Assembly (NCBI GenBank): GCA_026400435.1 | Contig: JAPLOZ010000084.1 | Span: 1-35,790, forward strand | Length of the DNA: 35,790 bases | Direction: 5' to 3' | Origin: Hyphomicrobiales bacterium | GTDB taxonomy: Bacteria; Pseudomonadota; Alphaproteobacteria; Rhizobiales; Rhizobiaceae | Translations under genes and position numbers: made by a program | Shown: in pieces, positions 16,756 through 24,941 of the stretch | How the letters are laid out: every line of letters starts with the position of its first letter | Numbering within the stretch: position 1 is the first letter of the stretch | Notes under the pieces: generated by a model | Database searches by the model: none | Told to the model about the DNA's origin: nothing | The model's input: the letters and a program-made list of their open reading frames with translations, nothing else

Positions 16756-17988
16756 GTGGCCGAGGGCGGGCTCATTTTATACCAGGCATACCAGTTCCAG
16801 GACGATCTGATCGCACCCTTCCGCCTGATGGCGCGTGGCCTGCACATGCTTGCCGCGACGACGGCCTGGGGGCCGGCTGCCGATATGGCGCGCCAGATGG
16901 CGGCGGCCATGGAGATGATTTCCCGCTTCGAGATAACCCACGCGCGACCCGACTTCGCCATTGCGCCGGTGCGCGTGGGCAATCGCGATGTTCCTGTCGT
17001 CGAGGAAATCGCGCTTGAACTGCCGTTCGGGCGGCTGCTGCATTTCGCCAAGGACGTCGATGCGCCGCAGCCCGCCGTTCTGGTCGTGGCGCCTCTTTCG
17101 GGTCATTTCCCGACGCTGTTGCGCGGGACGGTGCAGACGTTGCTGCGCGATCACGACGTCTACATCACGGACTGGACCAATGCGCGCGACGTTCCGCTTT
17201 CGGCCGGTGCGTTCGGCGTCGACGACTATGTCGACTATCTGATCCGCTTCATTGAGCGCATCGGACCCGGCGCGCACATGCTCGCGGTCTGCCAGCCCTG
17301 CGTGCAGACTCTGGCCGCCGTTGCCGTCATGTCGGAGGACGGGCATCCGGCCACGCCGCGTTCCATGACGCTGATGGCCGGGCCGATCGACCCGCGCGAA
17401 AGCCCGACGGAAGTGAACGAGTTCGCGGTCGCCAAATCGCTGGCATGGTTCAAGACGTCGGTGATCTCGCCCGTCCCCTGGCGCCATCGCGGCGCGGGCC
17501 GCAAGGTCTATCCGGGATTCCTCCAGCTCATCGCATTCATGGCGATGAACATGGAACGCCACCGCACCGCGCATGAAAAGCTGTACAAGCATCTGGCGGC
17601 TGGGGAGGTAGCGGAAGCCGAGAAGATCAAGACCTTCTATGACGAGTATTTCGCCGTGCTCGACCTCACCGAGGAATTCTACATCGAGACAATTGATCGC
17701 ATCTTCCAGAAGGCGGAACTGGCCACCGGCGATTTCACCTACCGCGGCCAGAAAGTCGATCCCGGGGCGATCCGCAACACCGCCCTCTTGACCGTCGAGG
17801 GCGGACGCGACGACATCTGCGCGCTTGGTCAGACGGCTGCGGCGCACGACCTGTGCCGCTCCCTGCGACCGCATCTCAAACGCCACCACCTGCAGGCCAA
17901 TGTTGGCCACTACGGCGTGTTCAACGGCAAGCGGTGGGAGCGCGAGATCTATCCCGTCGTGCGCAACCTCATCCTGTCGATGGAATAG
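16756..17988 (+). CDS. phaZ: Intracellular polyhydroxybutyrate depolymerase
   Basis: 410 residues from the GTG at 16756, or 404 from an ATT at 16774. It matches the Ralstonia PhaZa1 type of granule-associated PHB depolymerase: VVAPLSGHFPTLLRGTVQTLL, DVYITDWTNARDVP, the nucleophile region AVCQPC with Cys179 (PhaZa1 has VCQPT with Cys183), MTLMAGPIDPRESPT, and the C-terminal NVGHYGVFNGKRWREEIYP-like block with the catalytic His. It mobilises stored PHB in the cytoplasm. Homologues begin MLYQ or MFYQ. Here that position reads ATT TTA TAC CAG, preceded by GAGGGCGGG at good spacing, so ATT may be the true start. The GTG lacks a ribosome-binding site. The product is otherwise full length. Confidence 0.92.
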   Translation: MAEGGLILYQAYQFQDDLIAPFRLMARGLHMLAATTAWGPAADMARQMAAAMEMISRFEITHARPDFAIAPVRVGNRDVPVVEEIALELPFGRLLHFAKDVDAPQPAVLVVAPLSGHFPTLLRGTVQTLLRDHDVYITDWTNARDVPLSAGAFGVDDYVDYLIRFIERIGPGAHMLAVCQPCVQTLAAVAVMSEDGHPATPRSMTLMAGPIDPRESPTEVNEFAVAKSLAWFKTSVISPVPWRHRGAGRKVYPGFLQLIAFMAMNMERHRTAHEKLYKHLAAGEVAEAEKIKTFYDEYFAVLDLTEEFYIETIDRIFQKAELATGDFTYRGQKVDPGAIRNTALLTVEGGRDDICALGQTAAAHDLCRSLRPHLKRHHLQANVGHYGVFNGKRWEREIYPVVRNLILSME

Positions 17989-18129
17989 ACCCGGCCCGAC
18001 AGCATCGCATCCAGCCCTGTGGAAAGCCGCAACGCTCGTGTAAGCTTCACCGGCTACATTGTTACGGTCTCAAAGTGTCGCTCGCGCTGGCCAGCTTGCG
18101 CTTGCGGCTGCGCGGCGCGAGGATACACC

Positions 18130-18483
18130 ATGCCAAGCCGACTGCTTATCTTTGCTTCCGGCATTTGCGGCGCTGCCGGTGTCGGGCTGGCGGCGTTGGC
18201 CGCGCATGGCGGATCGCCCAACATCAGTGTCGCCGCGACCTTTCTGCTTGCCCACGCCCCGGCTTTGCTGGCGATCGGACTGATGGGCTTCAACGCCGCC
18301 CTTCGCTGGGCAGCGGCTGTGTTGTTCATCGGCGTGGTGCTTTTCAGTTGCGATCTCGTTGTGAGCGACCTGGCGGACGACCGGCTCTTCCCGATGGCAG
18401 CACCGGCGGGCGGGTTCATGATGATAGTCGGCTGGCTGGGAATCGCCGTTGCAGCCTTCCTGCCGCGCCGTCTGATCGGCTGA
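18130..18483 (+). CDS. DUF423-like small membrane protein
   Basis: 117 residues with four hydrophobic segments. The pattern GICGAAGVGLAALAAHGG at the N-terminus and LFPMAAPAGGFMMIVGWLGIAVAAF at the C-terminus fits the DUF423 (YgdD) family, small inner-membrane proteins of unknown function. The ATG at 18130 has GAGGA 6 nt upstream; the frame extends 37 codons further upstream but reads as low-quality Cys/Arg-rich sequence. It converges with sthA, 98 nt away. No strong terminator is visible between them. Confidence 0.8.
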   Translation: MPSRLLIFASGICGAAGVGLAALAAHGGSPNISVAATFLLAHAPALLAIGLMGFNAALRWAAAVLFIGVVLFSCDLVVSDLADDRLFPMAAPAGGFMMIVGWLGIAVAAFLPRRLIG

Positions 18484-18581
18484 CGACCCACGGGCGTCGT
18501 CGTTGCCGGCCGCTCCGGGCGCACCGCGTTGCACGACGCCGCCAACGGGATGGCGATTATCCTGCACCTGATTTGGCGCGA

Positions 18582-19970
18582 TCAGTGCCCCATGCGGTTC
18601 CAGGCGTCCAGCCCGGCGATCTTGTAGGCCTCGGCCAGAGTGGGATAGTTGAACGTGTTGTTGACGAAGAAGTCGACGGTCCCCGCGAGATTGATGACCG
18701 CCTGGCCGATGTGGATCAGTTCGGTCGCTCCCTCGCCGACGATGTGCGCCCCGAGCAGGCGGCGTGACTCGATCGAAAAGACCAGCTTCAGGAACCCGGA
18801 ATCGACGCCCATGATGTGGCCACGCGAGGTCTCGCGAAACCGCGCAACACCGACTTCGTAGGGAATGCCGGAACTGCGAACCTGTTCTTCCGACTGCCCG
18901 ACGGTGGAAATTTCAGGCACAGAATAGATGCCGTACGGAAAAGTCTCGGGCGGCGGCGGCAGGTTCACTCCGAAGGCGTGGCACGCCGCCACCCTGCCCT
19001 GTTCCATCGCGGTGGAAGCAAGGCTTGGGAAGCCGATCACGTCGCCTGCGGCGTAGATATTGGGCACCGTCGTCTGGAAGGTTTCGGGGTTGGCCTTGAT
19101 GCGGCCGCGGCTGTCGACCTCGATGCCGACCGTGTCGAGCCCGAGGTTGCCGACATTGCCGCTGCGGCCGGCCGCGTAGAGCGCGATCTGCGAGCGCACC
19201 GTGCGCCCGTCGCCCAGCGTGATGTCGACGGAGCCGTTTTCGACGGCGATTTCCTTGACCGAACTGCCGAGCCTGACCGCCATGCCGCGATCGCGCATCT
19301 GGTGGAGGAAATCGTCGACGATGTCGCGGTCGACGAAGTCGAGGATGGTGTTGCGCGACTCGATCAGGGTCACCGGCACGTCGAGCGCCGAGAAGATCGT
19401 CGCATATTCGACGCCGATGACGCCGCCGCCAATGACGGTCAGCGTGCGCGGCAGTTGTGCCAGCGACAGCATTTCATCGCTGTCGAACACGTGCTTGTTG
19501 TCGAAGGGCACGCTGTCTGGCCGGTAGGGCCGCGTGCCAACCGAGATCATCGCGTAGCTGAAACCGACCTCGGTGATGTCGCCATTTTCGTTCGTCAGCT
19601 GCAGCCTGTCGGGAGCGACGAACTTGGCAGTAGCACGGATGTGGCGGACGCCGTTGCGCATGAACTGGTGCTGCAGCACCTCGACCTCGTGGTCGAGCGT
19701 CTTGTGAAGGCGCTGGATGAGGTCGCCGATCGATATGTCCTGCTTGACGCGGTAGCCGCGCCCGTAGAACCCGCGCTCACGCCAGCCCGACAGGTTGAGC
19801 ACGGTCTCGCGCAGCGTCTTGGAAGGGATAGTTCCGGTATGGACCGAGACGCCGCCAAGGCGGCTTCCCTTGTCTATCACCATCACCGTCTTGCCGAGCT
19901 TTGCGGACTGTATTGCTGCGCGCCGTCCAGACGGACCGCTGCCTATAACGACCATGTCGTAGTGCTGCAT
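18582..19970 (-). CDS. sthA: Soluble (Si-specific) NAD(P)+ transhydrogenase
   Basis: 462 residues, a flavoprotein of the disulfide-reductase fold that moves electrons between NADPH and NAD+. The FAD-binding GSGPSG is at 10-15. The region GGVSVHTGTIPSKTLRE has no redox cysteine pair (Ser42 and Thr47 stand in the cysteine positions), which separates SthA from dihydrolipoamide dehydrogenase. The NAD site is GGGVIGVEYA and the second FAD motif is YAAGDVIGFPS. I chose the ATG at 19970 with GGGGAA upstream; the frame is open for 207 more codons, but those run antisense through the RDD gene and are not coding. It diverges from the RDD gene. Confidence 0.95.
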   Translation of the reverse strand: MQHYDMVVIGSGPSGRRAAIQSAKLGKTVMVIDKGSRLGGVSVHTGTIPSKTLRETVLNLSGWRERGFYGRGYRVKQDISIGDLIQRLHKTLDHEVEVLQHQFMRNGVRHIRATAKFVAPDRLQLTNENGDITEVGFSYAMISVGTRPYRPDSVPFDNKHVFDSDEMLSLAQLPRTLTVIGGGVIGVEYATIFSALDVPVTLIESRNTILDFVDRDIVDDFLHQMRDRGMAVRLGSSVKEIAVENGSVDITLGDGRTVRSQIALYAAGRSGNVGNLGLDTVGIEVDSRGRIKANPETFQTTVPNIYAAGDVIGFPSLASTAMEQGRVAACHAFGVNLPPPPETFPYGIYSVPEISTVGQSEEQVRSSGIPYEVGVARFRETSRGHIMGVDSGFLKLVFSIESRRLLGAHIVGEGATELIHIGQAVINLAGTVDFFVNNTFNYPTLAEAYKIAGLDAWNRMGH

Positions 19971-20162
19971 GGGGTTCCCCTGATCCGCCTTGCTTTGCTG
20001 CAGTGCAGCGTAAGATAACGTCATCGCACGGCTGAACTCAACCGAACAGACCCAAGCATCGCGCTTTTGGCTTTCTCCAGCCTGTTCAAACGCTTGAATC
20101 CGCCGCGATCCTTCACCATGTTCGCTGACAGGCGGATGACAGTTTCCGCCGAGGAGAAAAGA

Positions 20163-20633
20163 GTGAGCACCCGTATTCTGGAAGGCGAGATCCTGGAAAG
20201 CCGACTTGGGGCCGCCCGCGCCTACGATGGCGTGCGGTCGCGGCGCATCTTGGCGTTCCTGCTCGACTACCTCATTGTCGGGCTGTTGCTCATCCCCTTC
20301 GGCATCCTTGTGCTCGTCCTCGGCCTGCTCACCTTCGGCCTCGGCTGGGCGCTGTTTGCAGTGCTTGGCCCCGCGGTGGCGCTGCTCTATGTCTGGAACA
20401 CACTCGGCGGTAGGAATCAGGCGACTGTCGGCATGCGGACGATGGGCATCAGGCTCGATCGCCTCGACGGGAGGCCGGTCGACGGCATGCTGGCGGTCGT
20501 CCACACCGTTCTGTTCTGGGCGGGCAACGTCGTCCTGACGCCTGTCATTCTGCTCGTCTCTCTTTTTGCGGACCGCAAGCGGACGCTTCACGACCTCCTT
20601 CTCGGCACTGTCGTGACGCGCTCCGACGTTTGA
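20163..20633 (+). CDS. RDD family membrane protein
   Basis: 156 residues. The family name comes from Arg-Asp-Asp-like residues in the first helix region; here RRILAFLLDYLIVGLLLIPFG has Arg and Asp in that place, and the end carries RTLHDLLLGTVV, the second conserved block. Three to four membrane helices are visible. Function unknown; some RDD proteins act in Na+ or Na+/H+ transport. I chose the GTG at 20163 because GAGGAG lies 6-7 nt upstream. An ATG at 20136 is in frame but has a poorer site. Confidence 0.82.
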   Translation: MSTRILEGEILESRLGAARAYDGVRSRRILAFLLDYLIVGLLLIPFGILVLVLGLLTFGLGWALFAVLGPAVALLYVWNTLGGRNQATVGMRTMGIRLDRLDGRPVDGMLAVVHTVLFWAGNVVLTPVILLVSLFADRKRTLHDLLLGTVVTRSDV

Positions 20634-20653
20634 GCCGTGGCGCAGCTGGCCGC

Positions 20654-20688
20654 TGTTGGCCCCGCGCCAACAATCCAGTTGAATTTTT
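20654..20688 (+). terminator. Weak terminator-like hairpin after the RDD gene
   Basis: Arms TGTTGGC (20654-20660) and GCCAACA (20666-20672) enclose a 5-nt loop. A T6 run follows only after 10 more bases (20683-20688). It may end the RDD transcript before the next gene at 20742. Confidence 0.35.
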
Positions 20689-20741
20689 TGCGACAGGCTT
20701 CAATGTAGAGAGATTCTGAGGAGCAGTTCCCCCGGCCAGCG

Positions 20742-21497
20742 ATGACGCATCATCCTACACAGTCGCCGCAGTTTTTTCTGACAGCGCCATCGCCCTGCCC
20801 CTACCTGGACGGTCAGTTCGAACGCAAGGTGTTCACCCATCTTGTCGGCGACCGAGCGCCGGAGATGAACGACCTGCTCACCCAGGGCGGTTTCCGACGG
20901 TCGCAGAACATCGCATACCGGCCGGCATGCGAGAGTTGCCGAGCCTGCGTTTCGGTCCGCATCCTGGCCGGCGAGTTCGAACCGACCAGGAACATGCGCC
21001 GCGTGTCGAAGCTCAACGCCGATCTCATCGGAGCCATGCACGACGCAGAGCCGTCGACCGAGCAGTACGCGCTGTTTCGCGGTTATCTCGACGCCCGCCA
21101 TCGCAAGGGCGGCATGTCGGACATGACGGTGCTCGACTATGCGATGATGGTCGAGGACACGCATGTCGACACCAAGGTCGTCGAATATCGCCGGCGCGGT
21201 CCCGACACGTTCATGACCGGCAAGGGTGTGGGCGAACTGATCGCCGTGGCGCTGACCGACAGGATGGCTGATGGCCTTTCGATGGTCTATTCCTATTTCA
21301 ATCCTGAACATGCCGACCGTTCGCTTGGCACCTTCATGATCCTCGACCATATCGCCCGTGCGCGCGCAGCCGGGCTGCCCCATGTCTATCTTGGCTACTG
21401 GGTCAACGGCTCGCGCAAGATGGATTATAAGGTCCGCTTCCTTCCGCAGGAGCATCTCGGCCCCAAGGGTTGGGAACGCTTCGACGGACTTCCCTGA
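20742..21497 (+). CDS. bpt: Aminoacyl-tRNA-protein transferase (Bpt/Ate family)
   Basis: 251 residues. It transfers Leu or Arg from tRNA to N-terminal acidic residues, marking proteins for ClpS/ClpAP through the N-degron pathway. Family blocks are [18 protein letters not shown] near the N-terminus, [16 protein letters not shown] with the CxxC pair, and the C-terminal acetyltransferase-like [21 protein letters not shown]...[15 protein letters not shown]. The length is normal. The ATG at 20742 matches the usual start [12 protein letters not shown], though no clear ribosome-binding site precedes it. Whether it uses Leu or Arg cannot be told from the sequence alone. Confidence 0.92.
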   Translation: MTHHPTQSPQFFLTAPSPCPYLDGQFERKVFTHLVGDRAPEMNDLLTQGGFRRSQNIAYRPACESCRACVSVRILAGEFEPTRNMRRVSKLNADLIGAMHDAEPSTEQYALFRGYLDARHRKGGMSDMTVLDYAMMVEDTHVDTKVVEYRRRGPDTFMTGKGVGELIAVALTDRMADGLSMVYSYFNPEHADRSLGTFMILDHIARARAAGLPHVYLGYWVNGSRKMDYKVRFLPQEHLGPKGWERFDGLP

Positions 21498-21515
21498 AGG
21501 ACCTGGCCGCCTAGA

Positions 21516-21562
21516 ACCATGATGCCGAAAAGTGGGAACCGGTTTTCGGGCGACATCATGGT
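21516..21562. repeat. Rhizobial palindromic intergenic repeat
   Basis: A 47-bp interrupted palindrome: ACCATGATG (21516-21524) pairs with CATCATGGT (21554-21562), and CCGAAAA (21525-21531) with TTTTCGG (21543-21549); AACCGGTT lies near the centre. The GCCGAAAAGTGGGAACCGG core is one I recognise from many intergenic copies in Mesorhizobium and related genomes. No second copy was seen in this window. It may also act as a transcription stop after bpt. Confidence 0.8.
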
Positions 21563-21654
21563 CTATCAATTTGATCCAGCCGCATGTGTGCGACGCCGAG
21601 TGTGTCCACTTGGCTGCAGCATGCTCTAGGCGCTGCCTGTTGCCGGAGCGCGAT

Positions 21655-22554
21655 GTGCCGCAGCACCATACCGACCACGCCAAGGGCTTGCTCATCACCG
21701 GCTTTGGCGGGCTCGTACTCAGCTTTGATATACCGTTGCTGAAACTCGGCGAGGGACAGGCCTGGTCCGTGCTGATGCTGCGCACCGGCACGACTTTCCT
21801 CGCCGCACTGGTTGTCTGGGTTATCTGGCGTCTCGTCTCGCCGAAGGCGCCAAAGCTCGTTCCAGGCCGCAAGGCCAGCGTCATTGCCTGCCTCTACGGG
21901 CTTGGCTCGATCTGTTTCATCACCGGCGTTTACAATACGACCACGGCCAATCTGGTGTTTATCCTGGCCTTCGTGACCATGTTCGCGGCTCTGCTGTCGT
22001 GGTTGTTCCTCGGCGAGCGCCCACGCAACGGGACGCTGCTGGCGATGCTCGTAATGATTGCCGGCATCCTGGTCATCGTCTGGGATTCGGTAGGCTCCGG
22101 AAACCTTTTCGGGGATCTGATGGCCGCCAGTTCGGCGCTCGCGATCGCCGGCGCCATCACGCTCTCGCGCTCAAGTGGCGAGGATATGGGTTTCGCAGCA
22201 CTGATCGGGGTGATTTTTCCCTTTGTCCTGGCGGCGGTCATGGTGGGCGGTTCGGGTTTCAGCGTTGCGGAGCCCTGGTGGATCATCTTCAACGGGGCAG
22301 TCGTCACGCCGCTTTCCTATTTCTGCCTGGCGACCGGCCCGCGCTATATCACCGGGCCTGAGGTCGCCATGTTCTACCTCCTGGAGACGGTGCTGGCGCC
22401 GGTCTGGATGTGGTTCATCTTCCAGGAGGCGCCCAGCCGCAACAGCCTGATCGGCGGCGTCATCCTGATCACGGCGCTGGTGGCGCATTCTGTCTGGCAG
22501 CTTGCCGAGGGCCGCAAGCGGCGGGCCGATACCGCGGTGAGATATCCGGCGTAG
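21655..22554 (+). CDS. EamA/DMT-family permease
   Basis: 299 residues with about ten hydrophobic segments in two EamA repeats; the first repeat ends near LLSWLFLGERPRNGTLLAMLVMIAGILVIVW and the second near FIFQEAPSRNSLIGGVILITALVAHS. Drug/metabolite transporter superfamily, probably exporting a small metabolite; the substrate is unknown. I chose the GTG at 21655 because GGAG lies 6-7 nt upstream and the first helix starts 10 residues later. The frame is open back to 21532, but that part runs through the palindromic repeat. It converges with the deaminase gene, 5 nt away. Confidence 0.85.
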   Translation: MPQHHTDHAKGLLITGFGGLVLSFDIPLLKLGEGQAWSVLMLRTGTTFLAALVVWVIWRLVSPKAPKLVPGRKASVIACLYGLGSICFITGVYNTTTANLVFILAFVTMFAALLSWLFLGERPRNGTLLAMLVMIAGILVIVWDSVGSGNLFGDLMAASSALAIAGAITLSRSSGEDMGFAALIGVIFPFVLAAVMVGGSGFSVAEPWWIIFNGAVVTPLSYFCLATGPRYITGPEVAMFYLLETVLAPVWMWFIFQEAPSRNSLIGGVILITALVAHSVWQLAEGRKRRADTAVRYPA

Positions 22555-22559
22555 CGAAA

Positions 22560-23048
22560 CTATTTCTCTTTCCAGAAATCGACATGGAGTTGCGCCGCCT
22601 CGTCGGCAAGCAGCGGGCCGACGACTTCAGTCGGTCGCTGTCCGGCTGCAAAGACGGTGGTGCAAGGGAGGTCGAGCGTGGGGTTTTCCACGTGGGCGCC
22701 CGTCAGGCCCTTCATGTCGTGCTCGCTCAGGCCGAAGACGACGCGCCCGATGCCGGTCCAATAGATCGTCCCGGAGCACATCGCGCAGGGTTCCGCCGAC
22801 GTATAGAGCGTACATTCTGCCAGCTCCTCAAGGCTGAAATGCAGTCCCGCCCAGCAGGCCAGCAGCCTTTCGGCATGGGCGGTGCGGTCGCCGCCGCCCG
22901 ATTTGTAGCCGTTGAGTTGCTCGCGCAGCACATTGCCGTCCTTATCGGCAAGCAGAGAACCAAAGGGATGCTCGCCCGCGTCGCGCGCCTGGAGGGCGAC
23001 GTCAAATGTGCGGCGCAGCAGTCTTTCGTCGTAGGGACGTTGCGGCAT
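22560..23048 (-). CDS. Nucleoside deaminase (zinc cytidine/deoxycytidylate deaminase fold)
   Basis: 162 residues. The catalytic zinc site is complete: His58-Ala-Glu60 in TAHAE and Cys88/Cys91 in PCAMC. The block CSGTIYWTGIGRVVFGLSE is close to guanine deaminase and TadA-type enzymes. The C-terminal VDFWKEK tail resembles the guanine-deaminase-like group rather than TadA, which is normally longer at the N-terminus and essential. The substrate cannot be settled. The start ATG at 23048 follows a modest GGAGGG. Confidence 0.88.
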   Translation of the reverse strand: MPQRPYDERLLRRTFDVALQARDAGEHPFGSLLADKDGNVLREQLNGYKSGGGDRTAHAERLLACWAGLHFSLEELAECTLYTSAEPCAMCSGTIYWTGIGRVVFGLSEHDMKGLTGAHVENPTLDLPCTTVFAAGQRPTEVVGPLLADEAAQLHVDFWKEK

Positions 23049-23119
23049 AGGCAGAACCCTCCAGCTTAGACTGTCGACAATAGTGCCTATCGATCAGCCG
23101 ACTCAAGCCGGCCGTTCGG

Positions 23120-23626
23120 CTATCGTCCGAGCACCAGCGCCCAGTATTTGCGACCCTTGCTGTCCTCGGCGGAAGCCAGCCCGAAGTGGCCGAACGCCGG
23201 GTCGAGCATGTTGCGGCGATGGCCGCTTGAGGTCATCCAGCCGGCCAGAACGTCTTTCGCGGTCCTCTGCCCGTAGGCGACGTTCTCGGCCGCCGCGCCG
23301 TGGATGCCGTTGTCGCGAACGCGAGAGGCAAAGTCGCGGCCCCACCCGGTGGTATGCGCCATTTTTCCGGCGCTTTTCATGTAGCCCGCCTGCTGCTTGG
23401 CCGCCTTTTCCAGCGTTGCGTCGGCCAGCAGCGGCTGCAGGCCGTACTCTCGGCGTATCGCATTGAGATACTCCTCGCCGCTCGCCGACGCGCCAAGTGC
23501 GTCCATCGCGGCGGTTGCGCTGCGCGGATTGGCCATGGACAACGCGCCCTGGCAGCCTGCAAGCATCAGCAGGCCGAGAAGCGCGGCTGCTGCCGTGACG
23601 TTCGACCGTAAGCTGGTGATGGTCAT
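23120..23626 (-). CDS. CAP-domain (SCP-like) lipoprotein
   Basis: 168 residues. The signal peptide ends in a lipobox LAGC with Cys25, so the protein is probably membrane-anchored in the periplasm or outer membrane. The CAP domain shows the expected order: YLNAIRREYGLQPL, KAAKQQAGYMKSAGKMAHT with a His, ENVAYGQRTAKDVLAGWMTSSGHRRNMLD with the Glu and second His, and a final YWALVLG strand. Bacterial CAP proteins have poorly known roles. It lies 43 nt downstream of the AI-2E family gene and may be co-transcribed with it. Confidence 0.88.
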   Translation of the reverse strand: MTITSLRSNVTAAAALLGLLMLAGCQGALSMANPRSATAAMDALGASASGEEYLNAIRREYGLQPLLADATLEKAAKQQAGYMKSAGKMAHTTGWGRDFASRVRDNGIHGAAAENVAYGQRTAKDVLAGWMTSSGHRRNMLDPAFGHFGLASAEDSKGRKYWALVLGR

Positions 23627-23669
23627 TGCGTAGCCCGCATGAATCTGATGCAGGCGACTTTCAGCGTGA

Positions 23670-24866
23670 TTATGGCTTTTGCCGGGCCAGCACCGGCGCC
23701 GGGTCTGGTGTGGCCGTCAACGCCGCAATATCGTGCATCGGCTCTGCCGTGAGCTCAACCTCGCGAAGCCATTCGCGCCAGATCGCCACCAGTATGGCCA
23801 TCAGCACGGGGCCGATGAAAAGGCCGAGCAGGCCCATGGTCTTGACGCCGCCTATCAGCCCGAAAAAGGTCGGCAGGAACGGCAGCTTGATCGGTCCGCC
23901 GACAAGCTTCGGCCGCAGTGTCTTGTCCACGATGAACAGTTCCAGGGAACCCCACAGGAACAGCGCGACGCCGGCAATCGGCGACCCGCTGGCCGCCAGA
24001 TAGATGGACACCAGCGTCATCGAGAGCGGCGCCCCGCCCGGTATCAGCGCCATGAGGCCGGTGATGGCTCCGAGCGTCACGGGCGACGGAACGCCGGCGA
24101 TCCAGTAGGCGACACCAAGCACCAGGCCCTCGCCGATCGCGATCAGGGTCATGCCGGTCACCGTCGAGCTGATCGTCGCCGGCACCACCCGCGAAATGCG
24201 TTCCCAGCGCATCGGCAGGATGCGTTCGCCGATCTGGTCGAGCTGCGCGGCGAAGACCTCGCCGTCGCGATAGGTAAAGAAGAGCGCGATCAGCATGAAG
24301 AGCAGCGTCAGCAGCACGCCGAACGCGCTTCCGCCAGCCGCCACGACGCCGCGGTAGATGCTGCCGATGTTGGCGCCGCTGACGAGTTGAATGACTTCGC
24401 CGATGCCGCCGGGATGCGCGATATAGGCAATCCATTGCGCATTCAGCCATTCGCCGACCACCGGCAATTCGGCGATCCAGAGCGGCGTGGTCGCACCGGA
24501 CTTGTTGGTCTCAAGCGCCCAGCCGACCCAGCCCCTGATTTCACCGATTGCAAAGCTGCCGGCAAGCATGATCGGCACGATCAGAAATGCAAGGATCAGC
24601 AGCAGTGCTATCGAAGCAGCGACCGCCCTGCTGCCGCCGACGGCGGCGAGCAGCTTGCGGTAGAGCGGCCAGCTCGCAAAAGCTATCACCAGCGCGGCGA
24701 GCACCGGCACGAGGAACCCGTGAAAGAAGTACACGCCCGCCGCGATGACCAGGAGCAGCAGCCATCGCGCGGCCGCGAGCGGCGCAATCACTGCAGCGCG
24801 CGGCGCCGTCGATGCGCCGAAAAGCGGGCGCTCCCGTTCCGCGGCACTGATTCTCGGTTCCTTCAA
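23670..24866 (-). CDS. AI-2E family transporter (UPF0118 permease)
   Basis: 398 residues with the eight-helix AI-2E exporter pattern: an N-terminal helix pair (LLLLVIAAGVYFFHGFLVPVLAALVIAF), a long amphipathic middle part, and the conserved ALIPGGAPL, with LFLWGSLELFIVDKTLRPKLVGG near the end. The family includes the AI-2 exporter TqsA and Na+/H+ antiporters, so the substrate is open. The start codon is TTG at 24866, preceded by GGGAAGAG; no early in-frame ATG exists. It follows the RND pump by 75 nt on the same strand and may belong to that operon. Confidence 0.88.
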   Translation of the reverse strand: MKEPRISAAERERPLFGASTAPRAAVIAPLAAARWLLLLVIAAGVYFFHGFLVPVLAALVIAFASWPLYRKLLAAVGGSRAVAASIALLLILAFLIVPIMLAGSFAIGEIRGWVGWALETNKSGATTPLWIAELPVVGEWLNAQWIAYIAHPGGIGEVIQLVSGANIGSIYRGVVAAGGSAFGVLLTLLFMLIALFFTYRDGEVFAAQLDQIGERILPMRWERISRVVPATISSTVTGMTLIAIGEGLVLGVAYWIAGVPSPVTLGAITGLMALIPGGAPLSMTLVSIYLAASGSPIAGVALFLWGSLELFIVDKTLRPKLVGGPIKLPFLPTFFGLIGGVKTMGLLGLFIGPVLMAILVAIWREWLREVELTAEPMHDIAALTATPDPAPVLARQKP

Positions 24867-24941
24867 TCGTCTCTTCCCGGCCGCTGCGCTTCACCCACAT
24901 AGTGCATAAAGAACGCGACAGGCAAATGGCGTGAGGTATCC

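Noticed and set aside
18816..20018. Plus-strand frame of 400 codons opposite sthA
   Set aside because: Antisense shadow of a conserved flavoprotein gene.
19971..20591. N-terminal extension of sthA by 207 codons
   Set aside because: It runs antisense through the RDD gene and reads as Arg/Asp/Gln-rich sequence; the FAD fold starts at the internal ATG with a good ribosome-binding site.
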